DNA of 64,000 bases from Thermomonospora echinospora (GCF_900108175.1 NZ_FNVO01000015.1:106378-170377); one strand, 5' to 3'. Numbered from the stretch's first letter, positions 1-8,282 are shown. The notes: generated by a model from the letters alone, not told the origin. Numbers and translations: made by a program.

Positions 1-939
1 GCCGAGACCTACTTGCGGATCAGCCTGTTCGGCATCCCCGGCATGCTGGTGATCCTGGCCGGTACGGGGGTGCTGCGCGGCCTGCAGGACGCCAGGACGC
101 CGCTGTGGGTCTCGGTCGGGTCGTTCGGCCTCAACCTGGTCCTCAACGTGCTGTTCGTGCTCGTTCTGGAGTGGGGGATCGCGGGCTCGGCCTGGGGGAC
201 CGTGATCGCGCAGACCGGCGGCGCGGCCGTGTACGTGGCCGCGGTGCTGCGCGGCGCCCGGCGGCACGGCGCCGCGGTACGGCCGTCGGGCGCGGGGCTG
301 CGGGCCTCGGTCAGGTCCGGCGCGCACCTGCTGGTCCGGACGCTGGCGCTGCGTCTGGTGCTGATCGTCGGCACGGCGGTCGCCGCACGGATGGGCACCG
401 ACGAGACCGCCGCCTATCCGGTGAGCTTCCAGGTGTGGACACTGCTGGCGTTCGCGCACGACGCCATCGCCATCGCCGGGCAGTCGATCACCGGCCGGTA
501 CCTGGGGGCCGGGGACGTGCCGGGGGCGCGGGCCGCCACCAGGCGCATGGTCGAGTGGGGCGTGGTCGGCGGGGTGGTCTTCGCGGTGGCGGTGCTGGCG
601 GTACGGCCGTGGCTGCCGGCGCTGTTCACCTCCGACCAGGGGGTGCGCGCGCTGCTGCTGACGGCGCTGGTGTTCGTCGCCGCGCTGCAGCCCGTCGCCG
701 GAGTGGTCTTCGTGCTGGACGGGGTGCTGATCGGCGCCGGCGACATGCGGTACCTGGCCGTCGCCACGGCCATCGCGACGGCGGTGTTCCTGCCCGCCGC
801 GCTGCTGGTGTACTGGCTGGGTGCGGGGCTGGCGGGGCTGTGGGCGGCGATCGGGCTGTGGATGGCCACCCGGCTGGTCACGCTCGGCCTGCGGGCCCGT
901 GGCGACGCCTGGCTGGTGACAGGCGCGGTACGAAGCTGA
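1..939 (+). CDS. MATE family efflux transporter, 3' part
   Basis: The frame is open from the first base, so only the last 312 residues are seen. They are strongly hydrophobic, with about eight or nine membrane segments separated by short Arg-rich loops. The stretch QSITGRYLGAGDVPGARAA resembles the loop found in MATE (NorM/DinF) cation-coupled drug exporters, and the visible length fits the C-terminal two thirds of a 440-450 residue protein. In Streptomyces a MATE-like gene lies beside rplI and dnaB, which fits the ribosomal operon found 2 kb away here. The substrate cannot be told. The family call is fairly safe; the start is outside the window. Confidence 0.82.
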   Translation, partial: AETYLRISLFGIPGMLVILAGTGVLRGLQDARTPLWVSVGSFGLNLVLNVLFVLVLEWGIAGSAWGTVIAQTGGAAVYVAAVLRGARRHGAAVRPSGAGLRASVRSGAHLLVRTLALRLVLIVGTAVAARMGTDETAAYPVSFQVWTLLAFAHDAIAIAGQSITGRYLGAGDVPGARAATRRMVEWGVVGGVVFAVAVLAVRPWLPALFTSDQGVRALLLTALVFVAALQPVAGVVFVLDGVLIGAGDMRYLAVATAIATAVFLPAALLVYWLGAGLAGLWAAIGLWMATRLVTLGLRARGDAWLVTGAVRS

Positions 940-965
940 AGTCTTGTGACTGGTGGGACGCGTTT

Positions 966-1021
966 TCGAAAGTGTGCTCGAAGGCTCCGCCCGTTCCGCT
1001 AGGCTTCGAACATGTGTTCAA
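966..1021 (+). promoter_or_regulatory. Two LexA-like SOS boxes and leaderless promoter
   Basis: The actinobacterial LexA box is TCGAAC-N4-GTTCGA. At 966-981 is TCGAAAGTGTGCTCGA (two mismatches) and at 1006-1021 is TCGAACATGTGTTCAA (one mismatch). Between them TAGGCT (1000-1005) is a plausible -10, placing the transcript start at or next to the ATG at 1012. The second box covers that ATG. This is the layout of a LexA-repressed leaderless gene. LexA binding itself is inferred. Confidence 0.6.
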
Positions 1022-1200
1022 ACAAGGGGGAACGGCTGGCCCGGCTGGCCCAGGCGATCGACGACCTGGCGGCCGAGGGGCTGGTCGGCCTGCCGCCCGA
1101 GACCCTGGTCGAACGGGTGGCCGGGATCTGGTCGCTGGTGGAGGGGATCGACCCCGAGATCGCCCGCCGCCGTACCCGCTACACCAGGCCCGAGTGCTGA
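1012..1200 (+). CDS. Small SOS-linked protein, DUF222-like N-terminal fragment
   Basis: This 62-residue ORF reads MCSNKGERLARLAQAIDD, then LAAEGLVGLPPETLVERV, then a short helical stretch ending RRTRYTRPEC. It resembles the first 50-60 residues of actinobacterial DUF222/HNH (13E12 repeat) proteins, which begin with an Asp/Leu-rich helical pair, but the rest of DUF222 and the HNH nuclease are absent. Those proteins are often under SOS boxes in actinobacteria, and two LexA-like boxes flank this start. It could be a remnant of such a gene or a functional short protein. No ribosome-binding site is needed if it is leaderless. The similarity is judged by eye. Confidence 0.55.
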   Translation: MCSNKGERLARLAQAIDDLAAEGLVGLPPETLVERVAGIWSLVEGIDPEIARRRTRYTRPEC

Positions 1201-1213
1201 CGATGCACCGCCG

Positions 1214-1477
1214 TCAGTGGGGGACGTCCTCCTCGATGGTGACACCGCCCTGGAGCAACAGCACCAGCAGCAGGAAGAGTCCCAGGTAACCGAGGACGAG
1301 CCCCCCGACGGCGGTCCAGCGCCCGCGCTGGTCCCGACTCCCGATCCGGCGCAGCGCGAGATGCCCCAGCAGGACGGCCAGCACGCTGCCCAGCCCGAAC
1401 ACCCAGACGATCCCGCAGATCAGTGCGACGATTCCCAGGCCGCTGATCGGCCGCTTGCCGGAGTCCGCGCCCGCCAT
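1214..1477 (-). CDS. DUF4190-like small membrane protein
   Basis: An 87-residue protein beginning MAGADSGKRPISGLGIVAL. It has two hydrophobic segments (about 13-41 and 59-79) joined by the loop ALRRIGSRDQRGRWTAVGG. This helix-loop-helix with a central GHLALRRI motif is the DUF4190 pattern seen in many actinobacterial membrane proteins of unknown role. An in-frame start 63 bases upstream exists, but the chosen ATG has AAGGG about six bases ahead and the upstream extension lies in low-complexity sequence. It converges on the small SOS-linked ORF, with the two stops about 13 bases apart. Function unknown. Confidence 0.65.
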   Translation of the reverse strand: MAGADSGKRPISGLGIVALICGIVWVFGLGSVLAVLLGHLALRRIGSRDQRGRWTAVGGLVLGYLGLFLLLVLLLQGGVTIEEDVPH

Positions 1478-1574
1478 GCCCTGCCCTTCGTGTCCCTCAG
1501 GGCATGATGGCGTCCGGCTTTCCCGAAAATCCAGTCCCAAGTCCGGAAATCAGAACCCGCGTCCCGGCCATCTA

Positions 1575-1920
1575 TCCGCACCGTCAGTCCGCGCCGGTGG
1601 ATCAGGAACGCCGCGGAGAACCGCCCGCGACGCGGAGCCCCGATCCGGAACATCCAGGTCACCCCACCCGGACGCCGCCCGGGATCCGCGCCGTCAGGCC
1701 ACGCCAACGGATCGGGGACGTCGCGGAGAGCCGGCCGTGACGCAGAATCCTGATCCGGGACGTGCAGGTGCCGTGCCCGGGCGCCGCCGCCCGCTGTCCG
1801 CGCCGTCAGGCCATGCCGTCAGGCTGCGCCGGCGGATCGGGGACGCCACGGAGAACCGTCCGCGACGCGGAGTCCTGGTTCGGGACGTGCAGGTCGCCGT
1901 GGCCGGGCGTCGCCACCCGT
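1575..1920. repeat. Three-copy degenerate tandem repeat from the amidase 3' end
   Basis: Three units of about 110-124 bases (roughly 1575-1684, 1685-1796, 1797-1920) align along their length. Shared landmarks are TCCGCGCCGTCAGGCCA, GGATCGGGGACG, GCGACGCGGAG and CGGGACGTGCAGGT. The third copy lies inside the 3' end of the amidase gene (minus strand, last about 40 codons); the other two sit downstream of its stop and have diverged. This fills most of the gap 1478-1805, which otherwise holds no supported gene. Confidence 0.7.
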
Positions 1921-2720
1921 TCGCCCTGGACGCCCAGTCGGCGGGCGACCACCCAGCGGAGCTCCGGCAGCCGTTGGTACAGGACGTCGCCTGGGCATTC
2001 GGTGGAGCCGAAGTCGCGATGCCCCACAATGGCCTGGAACGGATCGAGGTCGTAGGCGTAACAGAGCCACACGCACGTGTCCACCAGCGAGGCCCACAGT
2101 TGTACCGGAACCGGGGCGTTGGAGTAATTGCCCTCGTTCTCGATGCCGATGGTGCTGTCGTTGTAGCCGAGCGTCTGCGCGCCGACGACATGGCGTCCGT
2201 TCCTGATGGCCGCCAGGCTGCGGTTGCGTCCCTCCATCACGTAGCCGCCCCGGCTGATCGTGAGCTGCTCCCCGATGTCGTCCCAGCCCAGTTGCCTCAT
2301 GTGGAACCGCTGGACGATGCGGGAGAGCCGGTACGCCTGCGCCTTGGAGTAGTCCTTGGTGTTCGTCGTCGCCGTGTGGTGGACGACGATGTGGTCGGGC
2401 GCCCGGTCGAGGACCCGGGCCCGATGCCTCGGCGGTTTGGCGCCCCACTGCCTACGGGTGTGCACGCGGGGCATGCCGCGTCCCCCGCCCCCGGCGCCGC
2501 GTCCCCCGGCCGTGTCGTCCCGTCCCGCCGCCCGTGCCTCGTCACCCGTCGGGAACACCGCCATCAGCCCAGCGCCCGCCGTCCCGCCCAGCAGTGCCCG
2601 GCGGCTGATCCCGTCGCCCGGGAGAACGGCCTCCGGCTCCCCGCGGTGCCGATCGGACGGCCACCGCGCCGCCGGCGCTCCCCCGTGATCACCTGATCCG
2701 TCCCTCGAACATGCGGTCAC
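1806..2720 (-). CDS. Secreted N-acetylmuramoyl-L-alanine amidase (PGRP/amidase_2 fold)
   Basis: 304 residues from a GTG start with a strong GAGAGGGGGG site about four bases ahead. Residues about 38-65 hold a twin-arginine-type signal, ISRRALLGGTAGAG followed by an Ala-rich stretch. After a Gly-rich linker comes a peptidoglycan-recognition domain (about 85-260) with the zinc-ligand patterns IVVHHTATTN and IVGHRDFGSTECPG, and ENEGNYSN between them. Such enzymes cleave the lactyl-amide bond of peptidoglycan in the wall. The last 40 residues are encoded in the third unit of a tandem repeat and look like low-complexity tail, so the ancestral C terminus may have been shorter. Tat export is inferred from the RR motif. 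Confidence 0.88.
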   Translation of the reverse strand: MTACSRDGSGDHGGAPAARWPSDRHRGEPEAVLPGDGISRRALLGGTAGAGLMAVFPTGDEARAAGRDDTAGGRGAGGGGRGMPRVHTRRQWGAKPPRHRARVLDRAPDHIVVHHTATTNTKDYSKAQAYRLSRIVQRFHMRQLGWDDIGEQLTISRGGYVMEGRNRSLAAIRNGRHVVGAQTLGYNDSTIGIENEGNYSNAPVPVQLWASLVDTCVWLCYAYDLDPFQAIVGHRDFGSTECPGDVLYQRLPELRWVVARRLGVQGERVATPGHGDLHVPNQDSASRTVLRGVPDPPAQPDGMA

Positions 2721-3016
2721 CAGGCCCCCCTCTCACCGCGACATTCAGCACGGACCGTAGCGACCGCCGAAGGGAGGCCAAAGCGTCTACGCCGCCACTT
2801 GGCAGATCAGGACCCAGCTTGCCGCCGATTTTCAAACCCGGTGCCGACCGCCGGGCAGGGGATGCGGGAACGCGAACGGCCGGGGCTCGTCCAGGGGGTT
2901 CCGGGGGGTGTGCGGTTGCACGTGGCCCGGTGTGCCTGGGGAAGTCCCGGCCGTATGGCGATCTTCGATTGGCGTGCCGTGCGGCTGGATGCCGTACGGC
3001 CGAGTTGCGGCGACCC

Positions 3017-3463
3017 TCAGGCCGCGACCACGTTGACCTCGACCGTGGTGCCGACCTCAGGGTGCAGCCGGACGGCGACCTGGTGGGCGCCGACCGTCTT
3101 GATGGGGTTGCGGATCTCGACGCGTCGCCGGTCGAGGTCCGGACCGCCGGCCTCCTTGACCGCGCCGACGATGTCGGCGGCGGTCACCGAGCCGAACAGC
3201 CGGCCGCCGTTGCCGGCGCGGGTGCGCAGGACCACCTTGAGGGCGCGGAGCCGGTCGGCGACCTCGCGGGCCTGCTCCAGGGTGGCGATCTCCCGGGCCG
3301 ACCGGGCCTTCTTGATCGAGTCCACCTCGCGCTGGCCGCCCCGGGTCCAGCGGATCGCCAGCCCGCGCGGGACCAGGTAGTTGCGGCCGTAGCCGTCCTT
3401 GACCTCGACCACGTCGCCGGGCTCGCCGAGCCCGGTGACCTCCTGGGTGAGAATGAGCTTCAT
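3017..3463 (-). CDS. rplI: 50S ribosomal protein L9
   Basis: 148 residues starting [20 protein letters not shown], the invariant L9 N-terminal domain that binds 23S rRNA. The Gly/Lys stretch [15 protein letters not shown] follows, then a long central helix with [19 protein letters not shown], then the C-terminal domain ending VEVNVVAA. Length and layout match bacterial L9. The ATG is 14 bases downstream of the rpsR stop and has GAGG-like sequence ahead of it. It is the last gene of the rpsF-ssb-rpsR-rplI operon, the usual bacterial order. Confidence 0.97.
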   Translation of the reverse strand: MKLILTQEVTGLGEPGDVVEVKDGYGRNYLVPRGLAIRWTRGGQREVDSIKKARSAREIATLEQAREVADRLRALKVVLRTRAGNGGRLFGSVTAADIVGAVKEAGGPDLDRRRVEIRNPIKTVGAHQVAVRLHPEVGTTVEVNVVAA

Positions 3464-3477
3464 CGGACGTCCTCCCC

Positions 3478-3714
3478 TCAGCGCGCGGTGCTGGTGTAGG
3501 GCAGCAGCGCCATCTCGCGGGCGTTCTTGATCGCGGTGGCGACATCGCGCTGGTGCTGGGTGCAGTTGCCGGTCACCCGGCGAGCACGGATCTTGCCGCG
3601 GTCGGAGATGAACTTGCGCAGCAGACCGGTGTCCTTGTAGTCGACGTAGGAGATCTTCTCCTGGCAGAACACGCAAACCTTCTTCTTGGGCTTGCGCGGC
3701 GGTGGCTTGGCCAT
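3478..3714 (-). CDS. rpsR: 30S ribosomal protein S18
   Basis: 78 residues, [20 protein letters not shown] then the S18 core [17 protein letters not shown] and [20 protein letters not shown]18 pairs with S6 on the 16S rRNA platform. This copy has Cys in KVCVFC and a further Cys in VTGNC, the pattern of the zinc-binding (C+) form of S18; many actinobacteria also carry a Cys-free copy for zinc starvation, which would be elsewhere. It sits third in the rpsF-ssb-rpsR-rplI operon. Confidence 0.97.
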   Translation of the reverse strand: MAKPPPRKPKKKVCVFCQEKISYVDYKDTGLLRKFISDRGKIRARRVTGNCTQHQRDVATAIKNAREMALLPYTSTAR

Positions 3715-3882
3715 CGTGGTGCTCCTGTTGATGAGAGCCCCGCTGTCGCGGGAATGGTCTTGTCTGTCGAATCGGTGACGCGGCGGCGCGTCCGGGGACG
3801 CGCGAGCCGCATCGGTGGTGCACGGTCGCCGGCCGGCGCGGACCCGCCGTGGTGACGGACCGACGCCGGACGGCGGGACGGG

Positions 3883-4419
3883 CTAGAACGGCGGGTCGTC
3901 GGAGAAGCCTCCGCCGCCGGTGGCCCAGGGGTCGTTGGCCGGGGCGCCGCCGCCCTGGCCGCCGGAGGGACCACCGGAGGGAGCGCCGCCGAAGCCGCCG
4001 CCCCCCTGGTCGAAGCCGCCGCCCTGGCCGCCGCCGTAACCGCCGCCCTGCCGCTGGGTCTTGTTGACCTTGGCGGTGGCGTTGCGCAGCGACGGGCCGA
4101 CCTCGTCGACCTCGACCTCGTAGACGGTGCGCTTCTCACCCTCGCGGGTCTCGTACGAGCGCTGCTTCAGGCGACCCTGCACGATCACCCGCATGCCGCG
4201 CTGCAGGCTCTCGGCCACGTTCTCGGCCGCCTGCCGCCAGACGTTGCAGGTCAGGAAGAGGGCGTCGCCGTCCTTCCACTCACCGGACTGGCGGTCGTAG
4301 AAGCGCGGGGTGGAGGCGATGCGGAAGGTCGCCACCGCCTGACCGCTGGGGGTGAAGCGCAGGTTCGGGTCCTCGACGAGGTTCCCGACGATCGTTATCT
4401 GAGTGTCGCCTGCTGCCAT
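3883..4419 (-). CDS. ssb: Single-stranded DNA-binding protein
   Basis: 178 residues. An N-terminal OB fold (about 1-110) includes [31 protein letters not shown] and [21 protein letters not shown] Gly-rich flexible linker (about 120-165) follows, and the acidic tip DDPPF is the conserved tail that docks replication and repair proteins. Its place between rpsF and rpsR is the usual one, and co-expression with ribosomal proteins is expected. In actinobacteria this genomic copy is normally the essential SSB. Confidence 0.97.
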   Translation of the reverse strand: MAAGDTQITIVGNLVEDPNLRFTPSGQAVATFRIASTPRFYDRQSGEWKDGDALFLTCNVWRQAAENVAESLQRGMRVIVQGRLKQRSYETREGEKRTVYEVEVDEVGPSLRNATAKVNKTQRQGGGYGGGQGGGFDQGGGGFGGAPSGGPSGGQGGGAPANDPWATGGGGFSDDPPF

Positions 4420-4471
4420 GAGGCTGGCTCCCTCTGTCGGCTCTGTCGGGGCGGCCCACCGAAGACGGTGG

Positions 4472-4762
4472 TCAGTGGACCTCGGGGCGGATGACCTTCG
4501 TGCGCAGCACCGTCTCGCTCAGGTTGAGCTGCCGGTCGAGCTCCTTGACGATGGCGGGCTCGGCGGTGAGGTCGACGACCGCGTAGACGCCCTCGCCCTT
4601 CTTCTGGATCTCGTAGGAAAGGCGCCGGCGCCCCCAGATGTCGACCTTCTCCACCGAACCGCCGCCGTTCTTGACGACGGTGAGGAACTGGTCGAGCGAG
4701 GGGGCGATGGCGCGCTCCTCGATCGAGGGGTCGAGGATGACCATGACTTCGTAGCGACGCAT
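4472..4762 (-). CDS. rpsF: 30S ribosomal protein S6
   Basis: 96 residues, [20 protein letters not shown], then [20 protein letters not shown] and a C-terminal helix-strand region ending KVIRPEVH. This is the standard S6 ferredoxin-like fold that binds S18 and the central domain of 16S rRNA. It is the first gene of the minus-strand ribosomal/ssb operon; its promoter should lie in 4763-4917. The ATG has GAGG-type sequence (from CCTCCTC on the plus strand) about ten bases ahead. Confidence 0.97.
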   Translation of the reverse strand: MRRYEVMVILDPSIEERAIAPSLDQFLTVVKNGGGSVEKVDIWGRRRLSYEIQKKGEGVYAVVDLTAEPAIVKELDRQLNLSETVLRTKVIRPEVH

Positions 4763-4917
4763 GCTGTGTCCCTACCTCCTCTGGACTCAGGCGGTCACGG
4801 CGTTTCCGTGACAGGAGGACGCTGGCGTCCCACCGCGGGCCGCGGTGTCGTCGCGCGGCCTGCGGGAACCGATACAGGCTACCAAGGGCCGGGCTCCCCC
4901 GCGGCCAACCGGCGGCT

Positions 4918-5103
4918 TCACCGCCGCGCGCCGTGCACATGGCCGCCGGGGCGTCCGGCGCCGGCCGCGCGGCGGCGCCGGTCGAGCTCGGCCATGATGT
5001 CGGCCATCCGGGCCCGCATCCGGGCCGTCTGGGTGGTCAGCATCGACAGCTCCTCGACCAGCTCCGCGTCGCCGATGACCCCGAGATCGCTCATGTCCAC
5101 CAC
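4918..5103 (-). CDS. Small SOS-linked protein, second DUF222-like fragment
   Basis: About 61 residues from the GTG at 5103: VVDMSDLGVIGDAELVEELS, then MLTTQTARMRARMADIMAEL and DRRRRAAGAGRPGGHVHGARR. The pattern of an acidic Leu-rich helix followed by a long amphipathic helix ending AELDRRR matches the start of 13E12/DUF222 proteins, without the remainder. GGGAGG lies six bases before the GTG, so I prefer it to the in-frame start at 5139, which falls within a LexA-like box. Two overlapping LexA-like boxes lie 28-55 bases upstream. Together with the ORF at 1012 this is the second short SOS-linked ORF within 4 kb. Function unknown. Confidence 0.55.
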   Translation of the reverse strand: MVDMSDLGVIGDAELVEELSMLTTQTARMRARMADIMAELDRRRRAAGAGRPGGHVHGARR

Positions 5104-5130
5104 CGGGCACCTCCCGAGTCCGCTCACGGT

Positions 5131-5158
5131 TCGAAGCAATGTTCGAAGTCGTGTTCGA
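5131..5158 (-). promoter_or_regulatory. Two overlapping LexA-like SOS boxes
   Basis: TCGAAGCAATGTTCGA (5131-5146) and TCGAAGTCGTGTTCGA (5143-5158) share the central TCGA. Each differs from TCGAAC-N4-GTTCGA at one position. They lie directly upstream of the small minus-strand ORF ending at 4918. The 12-base offset puts the two sites about one helical turn apart, which would favour cooperative LexA binding (inference). Confidence 0.7.
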
Positions 5159-5302
5159 GACTACCCCGCGGCGCCGACAGTTCCCGGCGCGGGGCCGCTC
5201 GCCCGGCGGCGCGGCGGCGCGCCGGGCTCGCGCGGGATTGAGGGGGTTTCGTCCGGGAATCCTCATCCGACCAGGCCTGTCCGCAGTGAGGAGGGTGCAC
5301 CC

Positions 5303-5611
5303 ATGTCGAAGATCCTCGAAAGGCGACGCGCCCGCCGCACCGCGCTGCTGAACAACGACGGTGAACGCCATCCGCTGCAGAACACCCTCACCCTGACCGC
5401 CTTCGTGCTCGGGATGTGCGCGCTGGTGCTGGGGGGCATTCCGCCCACCCACCTCTTCGGTGCGGTGGCAGGGGTGATCGGGCTGCCGATCGCGCTGTAC
5501 GCGCAGCTCGTCTCGGCCACGACGGGCGAGCGCTTCTTCAACGTCATCGCGATGATCGGCTCGTTCGTCGGCGCCGCCTTCGCCCTGCGGCACGGTGGCT
5601 TCTCCCTTTGA
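5303..5611 (+). CDS. Small integral membrane protein, unknown
   Basis: 102 residues beginning [20 protein letters not shown]. The basic first 25 residues precede three hydrophobic segments (about 30-50, 51-70, 78-97) with short loops such as PPTHLF and TTGERFF. GAGGAGGG seven bases before the ATG is a strong ribosome-binding site and fixes the start. The cytoplasmic Arg-rich head and three short helices do not match a family I can name with confidence. It is a stand-alone plus-strand gene downstream of the SOS-box region, and is probably a small actinobacterial membrane protein of unknown role. Confidence 0.6.
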   Translation: MSKILERRRARRTALLNNDGERHPLQNTLTLTAFVLGMCALVLGGIPPTHLFGAVAGVIGLPIALYAQLVSATTGERFFNVIAMIGSFVGAAFALRHGGFSL

Positions 5612-5718
5612 GCCGTCCGCGCCGCCGCGCCGGGCCGGGCGGGCGCACGGCGGCGGTACGGCGGTGCTCGCGGCCGGAGACCCCGCCGGTGTCACCGGGG
5701 ACGGATAGTCTCGGGGTC

Positions 5719-6489
5719 ATGCGCATCGGAGCCCACGTCGACCAGCACGACCCCCTGGCGGGCGCCCGCGCCGTCGAGGCGGACGTCGTCCAGTTCTTCC
5801 TCGGCGACCCGCAGGGCTGGAAGAAGCCGGTGGTGCCCGAGGCGGTCGCCGACCTCGACGGCTCCGGTGTGGACGTCTACGTCCACGCCCCGTACGTGGT
5901 CAACGTGGCCACCTCCAACAACCGGATCCGGATCCCGAGCCGCAAGATCCTCACCCAGCAGCTGGAGGCCGCCGCCGGGATCGGCGCCAAGGCGCTGATC
6001 GTGCACGGCGGCCACGTGCTGTCCGGCGACGACCCGGAGACCGGCTTCGACAACTGGCGCAAGGTCTTCGAGCGCCTGGAGTGCCCGATCCCGATCTACA
6101 TCGAGAACACCGCGGGCGGCGGCAACGCGATGGCCCGCAGGTTCGACCGGATCGCCCGGCTGTGGGAGGTGCTCTCCCAGGTCACCGACGTGGACTCCCG
6201 GCTCGGCTTCTGCCTGGACACCTGCCACGCGCACGCGGCCGGCGAGGAGCTGGTCGACGCGGTGGACCGGATCAAGGCGATCACCGGCCGGATCGACCTG
6301 GTGCACTGCAACAACAGCCGGGACGCGTTCGGCTCGGGCGCCGACCGGCACGCCAACCTGGAGAGCGGCACGATCGACACCGAGCTGATCCTGTCGGTGG
6401 TCCGCGCGGCCGGCGCCCCGGTGGTGGTGGAGACCCCGCGAAACGGCCAGGCCGCCGACATCGCCCTGCTGCGCACCAGGCTCGGCTGA
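5719..6489 (+). CDS. Xylose-isomerase-like TIM barrel AP endonuclease (Nfo/EndoIV family)
   Basis: 256 residues, [20 protein letters not shown] onward. The metal-binding residues of endonuclease IV-type barrels are recognisable: [45 protein letters not shown] and [18 protein letters not shown]. Endonuclease IV cuts DNA 5' of abasic sites using three zinc ions. This protein is shorter than E. coli Nfo (about 285) and belongs to the actinobacterial deoxyribonuclease-IV branch. A TAGTCT -10 hexamer ends seven bases before the ATG, so the transcript is probably leaderless. Substrate beyond the family is inference. Confidence 0.85.
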   Translation: MRIGAHVDQHDPLAGARAVEADVVQFFLGDPQGWKKPVVPEAVADLDGSGVDVYVHAPYVVNVATSNNRIRIPSRKILTQQLEAAAGIGAKALIVHGGHVLSGDDPETGFDNWRKVFERLECPIPIYIENTAGGGNAMARRFDRIARLWEVLSQVTDVDSRLGFCLDTCHAHAAGEELVDAVDRIKAITGRIDLVHCNNSRDAFGSGADRHANLESGTIDTELILSVVRAAGAPVVVETPRNGQAADIALLRTRLG

Positions 6490-6506
6490 GCCGACCCCGC
6501 CGACCC

Positions 6507-6592
6507 GGGGAACGTTCCCCGTAGGTGCGGCAAGCGGGGCGGCAAGCGCTGACCGACTTCCCCAGCACCGCGTTACGGGAACGCTTCCCGTA
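6507..6592. terminator. Two hairpins after the AP endonuclease gene
   Basis: GGGGAACGTTCCCC (6507-6520) is a perfect 14-base palindrome. TACGGGAA-CGC-TTCCCGTA (6574-6592) has 8-base arms. Both are followed by a copy of CCCGTAGG(T/G)G, and a third copy of that decamer is at 6645-6655 without a hairpin. They could terminate the upstream gene or be protein-binding sites; there is no U tract. Confidence 0.4.
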
Positions 6593-6721
6593 GGGGGCCC
6601 GATCCGCCGGTCGTGTCGACGGCGGGCGGCTCGGAGGCCGCCGATCCCGTAGGTGGGGTTTTACGCGGAGTTGATCGCGGATACAGTCTGGGCATCATCC
6701 TCCCGCCCCGAGGTGAACGCC

Positions 6722-7027
6722 ATGAGCATCGCGTCTCCCGAGATCGCCGCCCCCCAGCCGCCCCGGCTCCCGCTCGGCGTCCAGGCCGACGGCACCCTGA
6801 CCCGCAAGGCGGTGCCGATCGCCTTCGTCATGGGGACGCTGGCCGTCTTCGCCGTCCTGCCGCTCGGAGTCCTGGCCATCATCCTGAACGACAGGGGCCT
6901 GGAACGGGTGCGGACCTCACCGCAGACCGCACGGCGGATGATCAACTGGTCCTGGGGGATCCTCGCGGTGGTCGACGTGCTGGAGATCATCGCCCTGACC
7001 GGTTTCCTGGTCGACCGCCTGGCATAG
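6722..7027 (+). CDS. Small two-helix membrane protein, unknown
   Basis: 101 residues from an ATG with GAGGTGA about five bases ahead. A Pro-rich soluble head (MSIASPEIAAPQPPRLPLGV) precedes two membrane segments, about 32-56 (VPIAFVMGTLAVFAVLPLGV onward) and 78-97. The loop between them, LNDRGLERVRTSPQTARRM, resembles the linker of DUF4190-type proteins, so a distant relation is possible. The gene converges with the mannosyltransferase, the stops being about ten bases apart. No function can be assigned. Confidence 0.6.
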   Translation: MSIASPEIAAPQPPRLPLGVQADGTLTRKAVPIAFVMGTLAVFAVLPLGVLAIILNDRGLERVRTSPQTARRMINWSWGILAVVDVLEIIALTGFLVDRLA

Positions 7028-7036
7028 GCGCGGCGG

Positions 7037-8233
7037 TCAGCCCGCCCAGGAGCCCGAGGTGAAGGTGAGCAGCAGCAGCACCGCGAACGGTGTGGAGACC
7101 GCGACGGCCGCCGCGTACAGCCCGGGACGGCGCATGCCGAACCGCGCGACGGCGATCCACAACGGCCACCACAGCAGCATGGCCCGACCCACCGACAGGT
7201 AGTACGACGACAGCAGCAGCGCGGCGAGCTGGAGCCCCACGTAGACCAGCTCCGGCCAGCGCCGCTTGACCAGCAGGTAGACGGTCAGCAGCACCCCGAC
7301 CAGCGCGGCGAACATCTCGATCCGGAACGCCAGGGTGAACTCGTAGTCGCTCTGGAAGGCGGCCTGCCAGGTGGTCTTGAACGACTCCCACGGCCACACC
7401 AGGTGCCGGTCCCAGCCCGCCTCCTGCGCGTGCTGCCAGGCGAGCCAGTCGCCGGTGCGGGTCCACTGGTACCAGGAGTAGGCCAGCAGCGGCGTGAACG
7501 GCAGGGCCAGCCACGCCGCGGGTCGCCAGCCCACCTCGCGCCGGCCGTGCTCGCCCACCAGGAACTCCACGATCAGCGCCAGGGCGAAGAACAGCCCGGT
7601 GATCCGCACTCCGGCCGCCGGCACGGCCAGCAGCGCCGCGGCCGTCCACCGTCCGCGCCGGGCCAGCAGCCAGGCGGGCAGCGCCAGCGCCAGGAACACC
7701 GCCTCGGAGTACCCGGCGAACAGGAACACCGCCGGCGGTCCCGCCAGCAGGGCGACCACCGCACGGCCGCCGGTGCCCTCGGGGCCCTCCCGCTCGCCGA
7801 TCCGGGCCAGCGCGACCATCGTGACCGCCCCGGCGACCAGCGAGATCGCCAGCCCGATCAGCCGGTAGTCCGACAGCAGCAGCCCGCCGATCCGGATGTC
7901 GGGGACCACCGTCCCGACGGCGCGCAGCAGCATCGGGTAGCCGGGGAAGAAGGCGGGCCAGCCGGGATCGGGCTGCCCCGGGACTCCGTCGTAGCCGTAG
8001 GTGGCGAGGTTGACGAACCGGACGGCGTCCCACTGCGCCCACCGTTCCAGGTAGGGCCGCCCGTCGAAGACGGTGGGCAGCACCCGGGGGACGACCGCGA
8101 CGAAGAACATCACGCCCAGCCACGCACCCGCCCACAGGGACAATGCCAGGCGGTCGACCGGCCGGACACGCGTCAGCAGCGCGGCGCCCCGGCCCTGGGC
8201 CGTCTCGGCGTCCTTGTCCTGGAGCAATGTCAC
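7037..8233 (-). CDS. PIG-V-like membrane mannosyltransferase
   Basis: 398 residues with roughly ten membrane helices. The first periplasmic loop, RWAQWDAVRFVNLATYGYDG, holds the WDxxRFxxIA-type motif of the PIG-V/GPI mannosyltransferase II family (GT76-like), with the acidic pair expected for a polyprenyl-phosphate-mannose donor. FFPGYPMLLR and LFAGYSEAVFLALALPAWLL also fit the family. In actinobacteria these enzymes mannosylate lipids or secreted proteins; the acceptor here is unknown. I chose the GTG at 8233 (AAGGA five bases ahead); the more distal start at 8305 would lie in a terminator hairpin. Confidence 0.8.
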   Translation of the reverse strand: MTLLQDKDAETAQGRGAALLTRVRPVDRLALSLWAGAWLGVMFFVAVVPRVLPTVFDGRPYLERWAQWDAVRFVNLATYGYDGVPGQPDPGWPAFFPGYPMLLRAVGTVVPDIRIGGLLLSDYRLIGLAISLVAGAVTMVALARIGEREGPEGTGGRAVVALLAGPPAVFLFAGYSEAVFLALALPAWLLARRGRWTAAALLAVPAAGVRITGLFFALALIVEFLVGEHGRREVGWRPAAWLALPFTPLLAYSWYQWTRTGDWLAWQHAQEAGWDRHLVWPWESFKTTWQAAFQSDYEFTLAFRIEMFAALVGVLLTVYLLVKRRWPELVYVGLQLAALLLSSYYLSVGRAMLLWWPLWIAVARFGMRRPGLYAAAVAVSTPFAVLLLLTFTSGSWAG

Positions 8234-8282
8234 GGCATCCTTACTACCAGCGTCACCGAGGCCCTCCGTACCAGTCCGCCGA

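Noticed and set aside
1420..1707. 95-codon minus-strand ORF in the repeat region
   Set aside because: It is a translation of the amidase-tail repeats and overlaps the DUF4190-like gene in another frame.
6507..6592. Riboswitch upstream of the small membrane protein
   Set aside because: Only simple hairpins with repeated decamers are seen; no conserved aptamer core was recognised.
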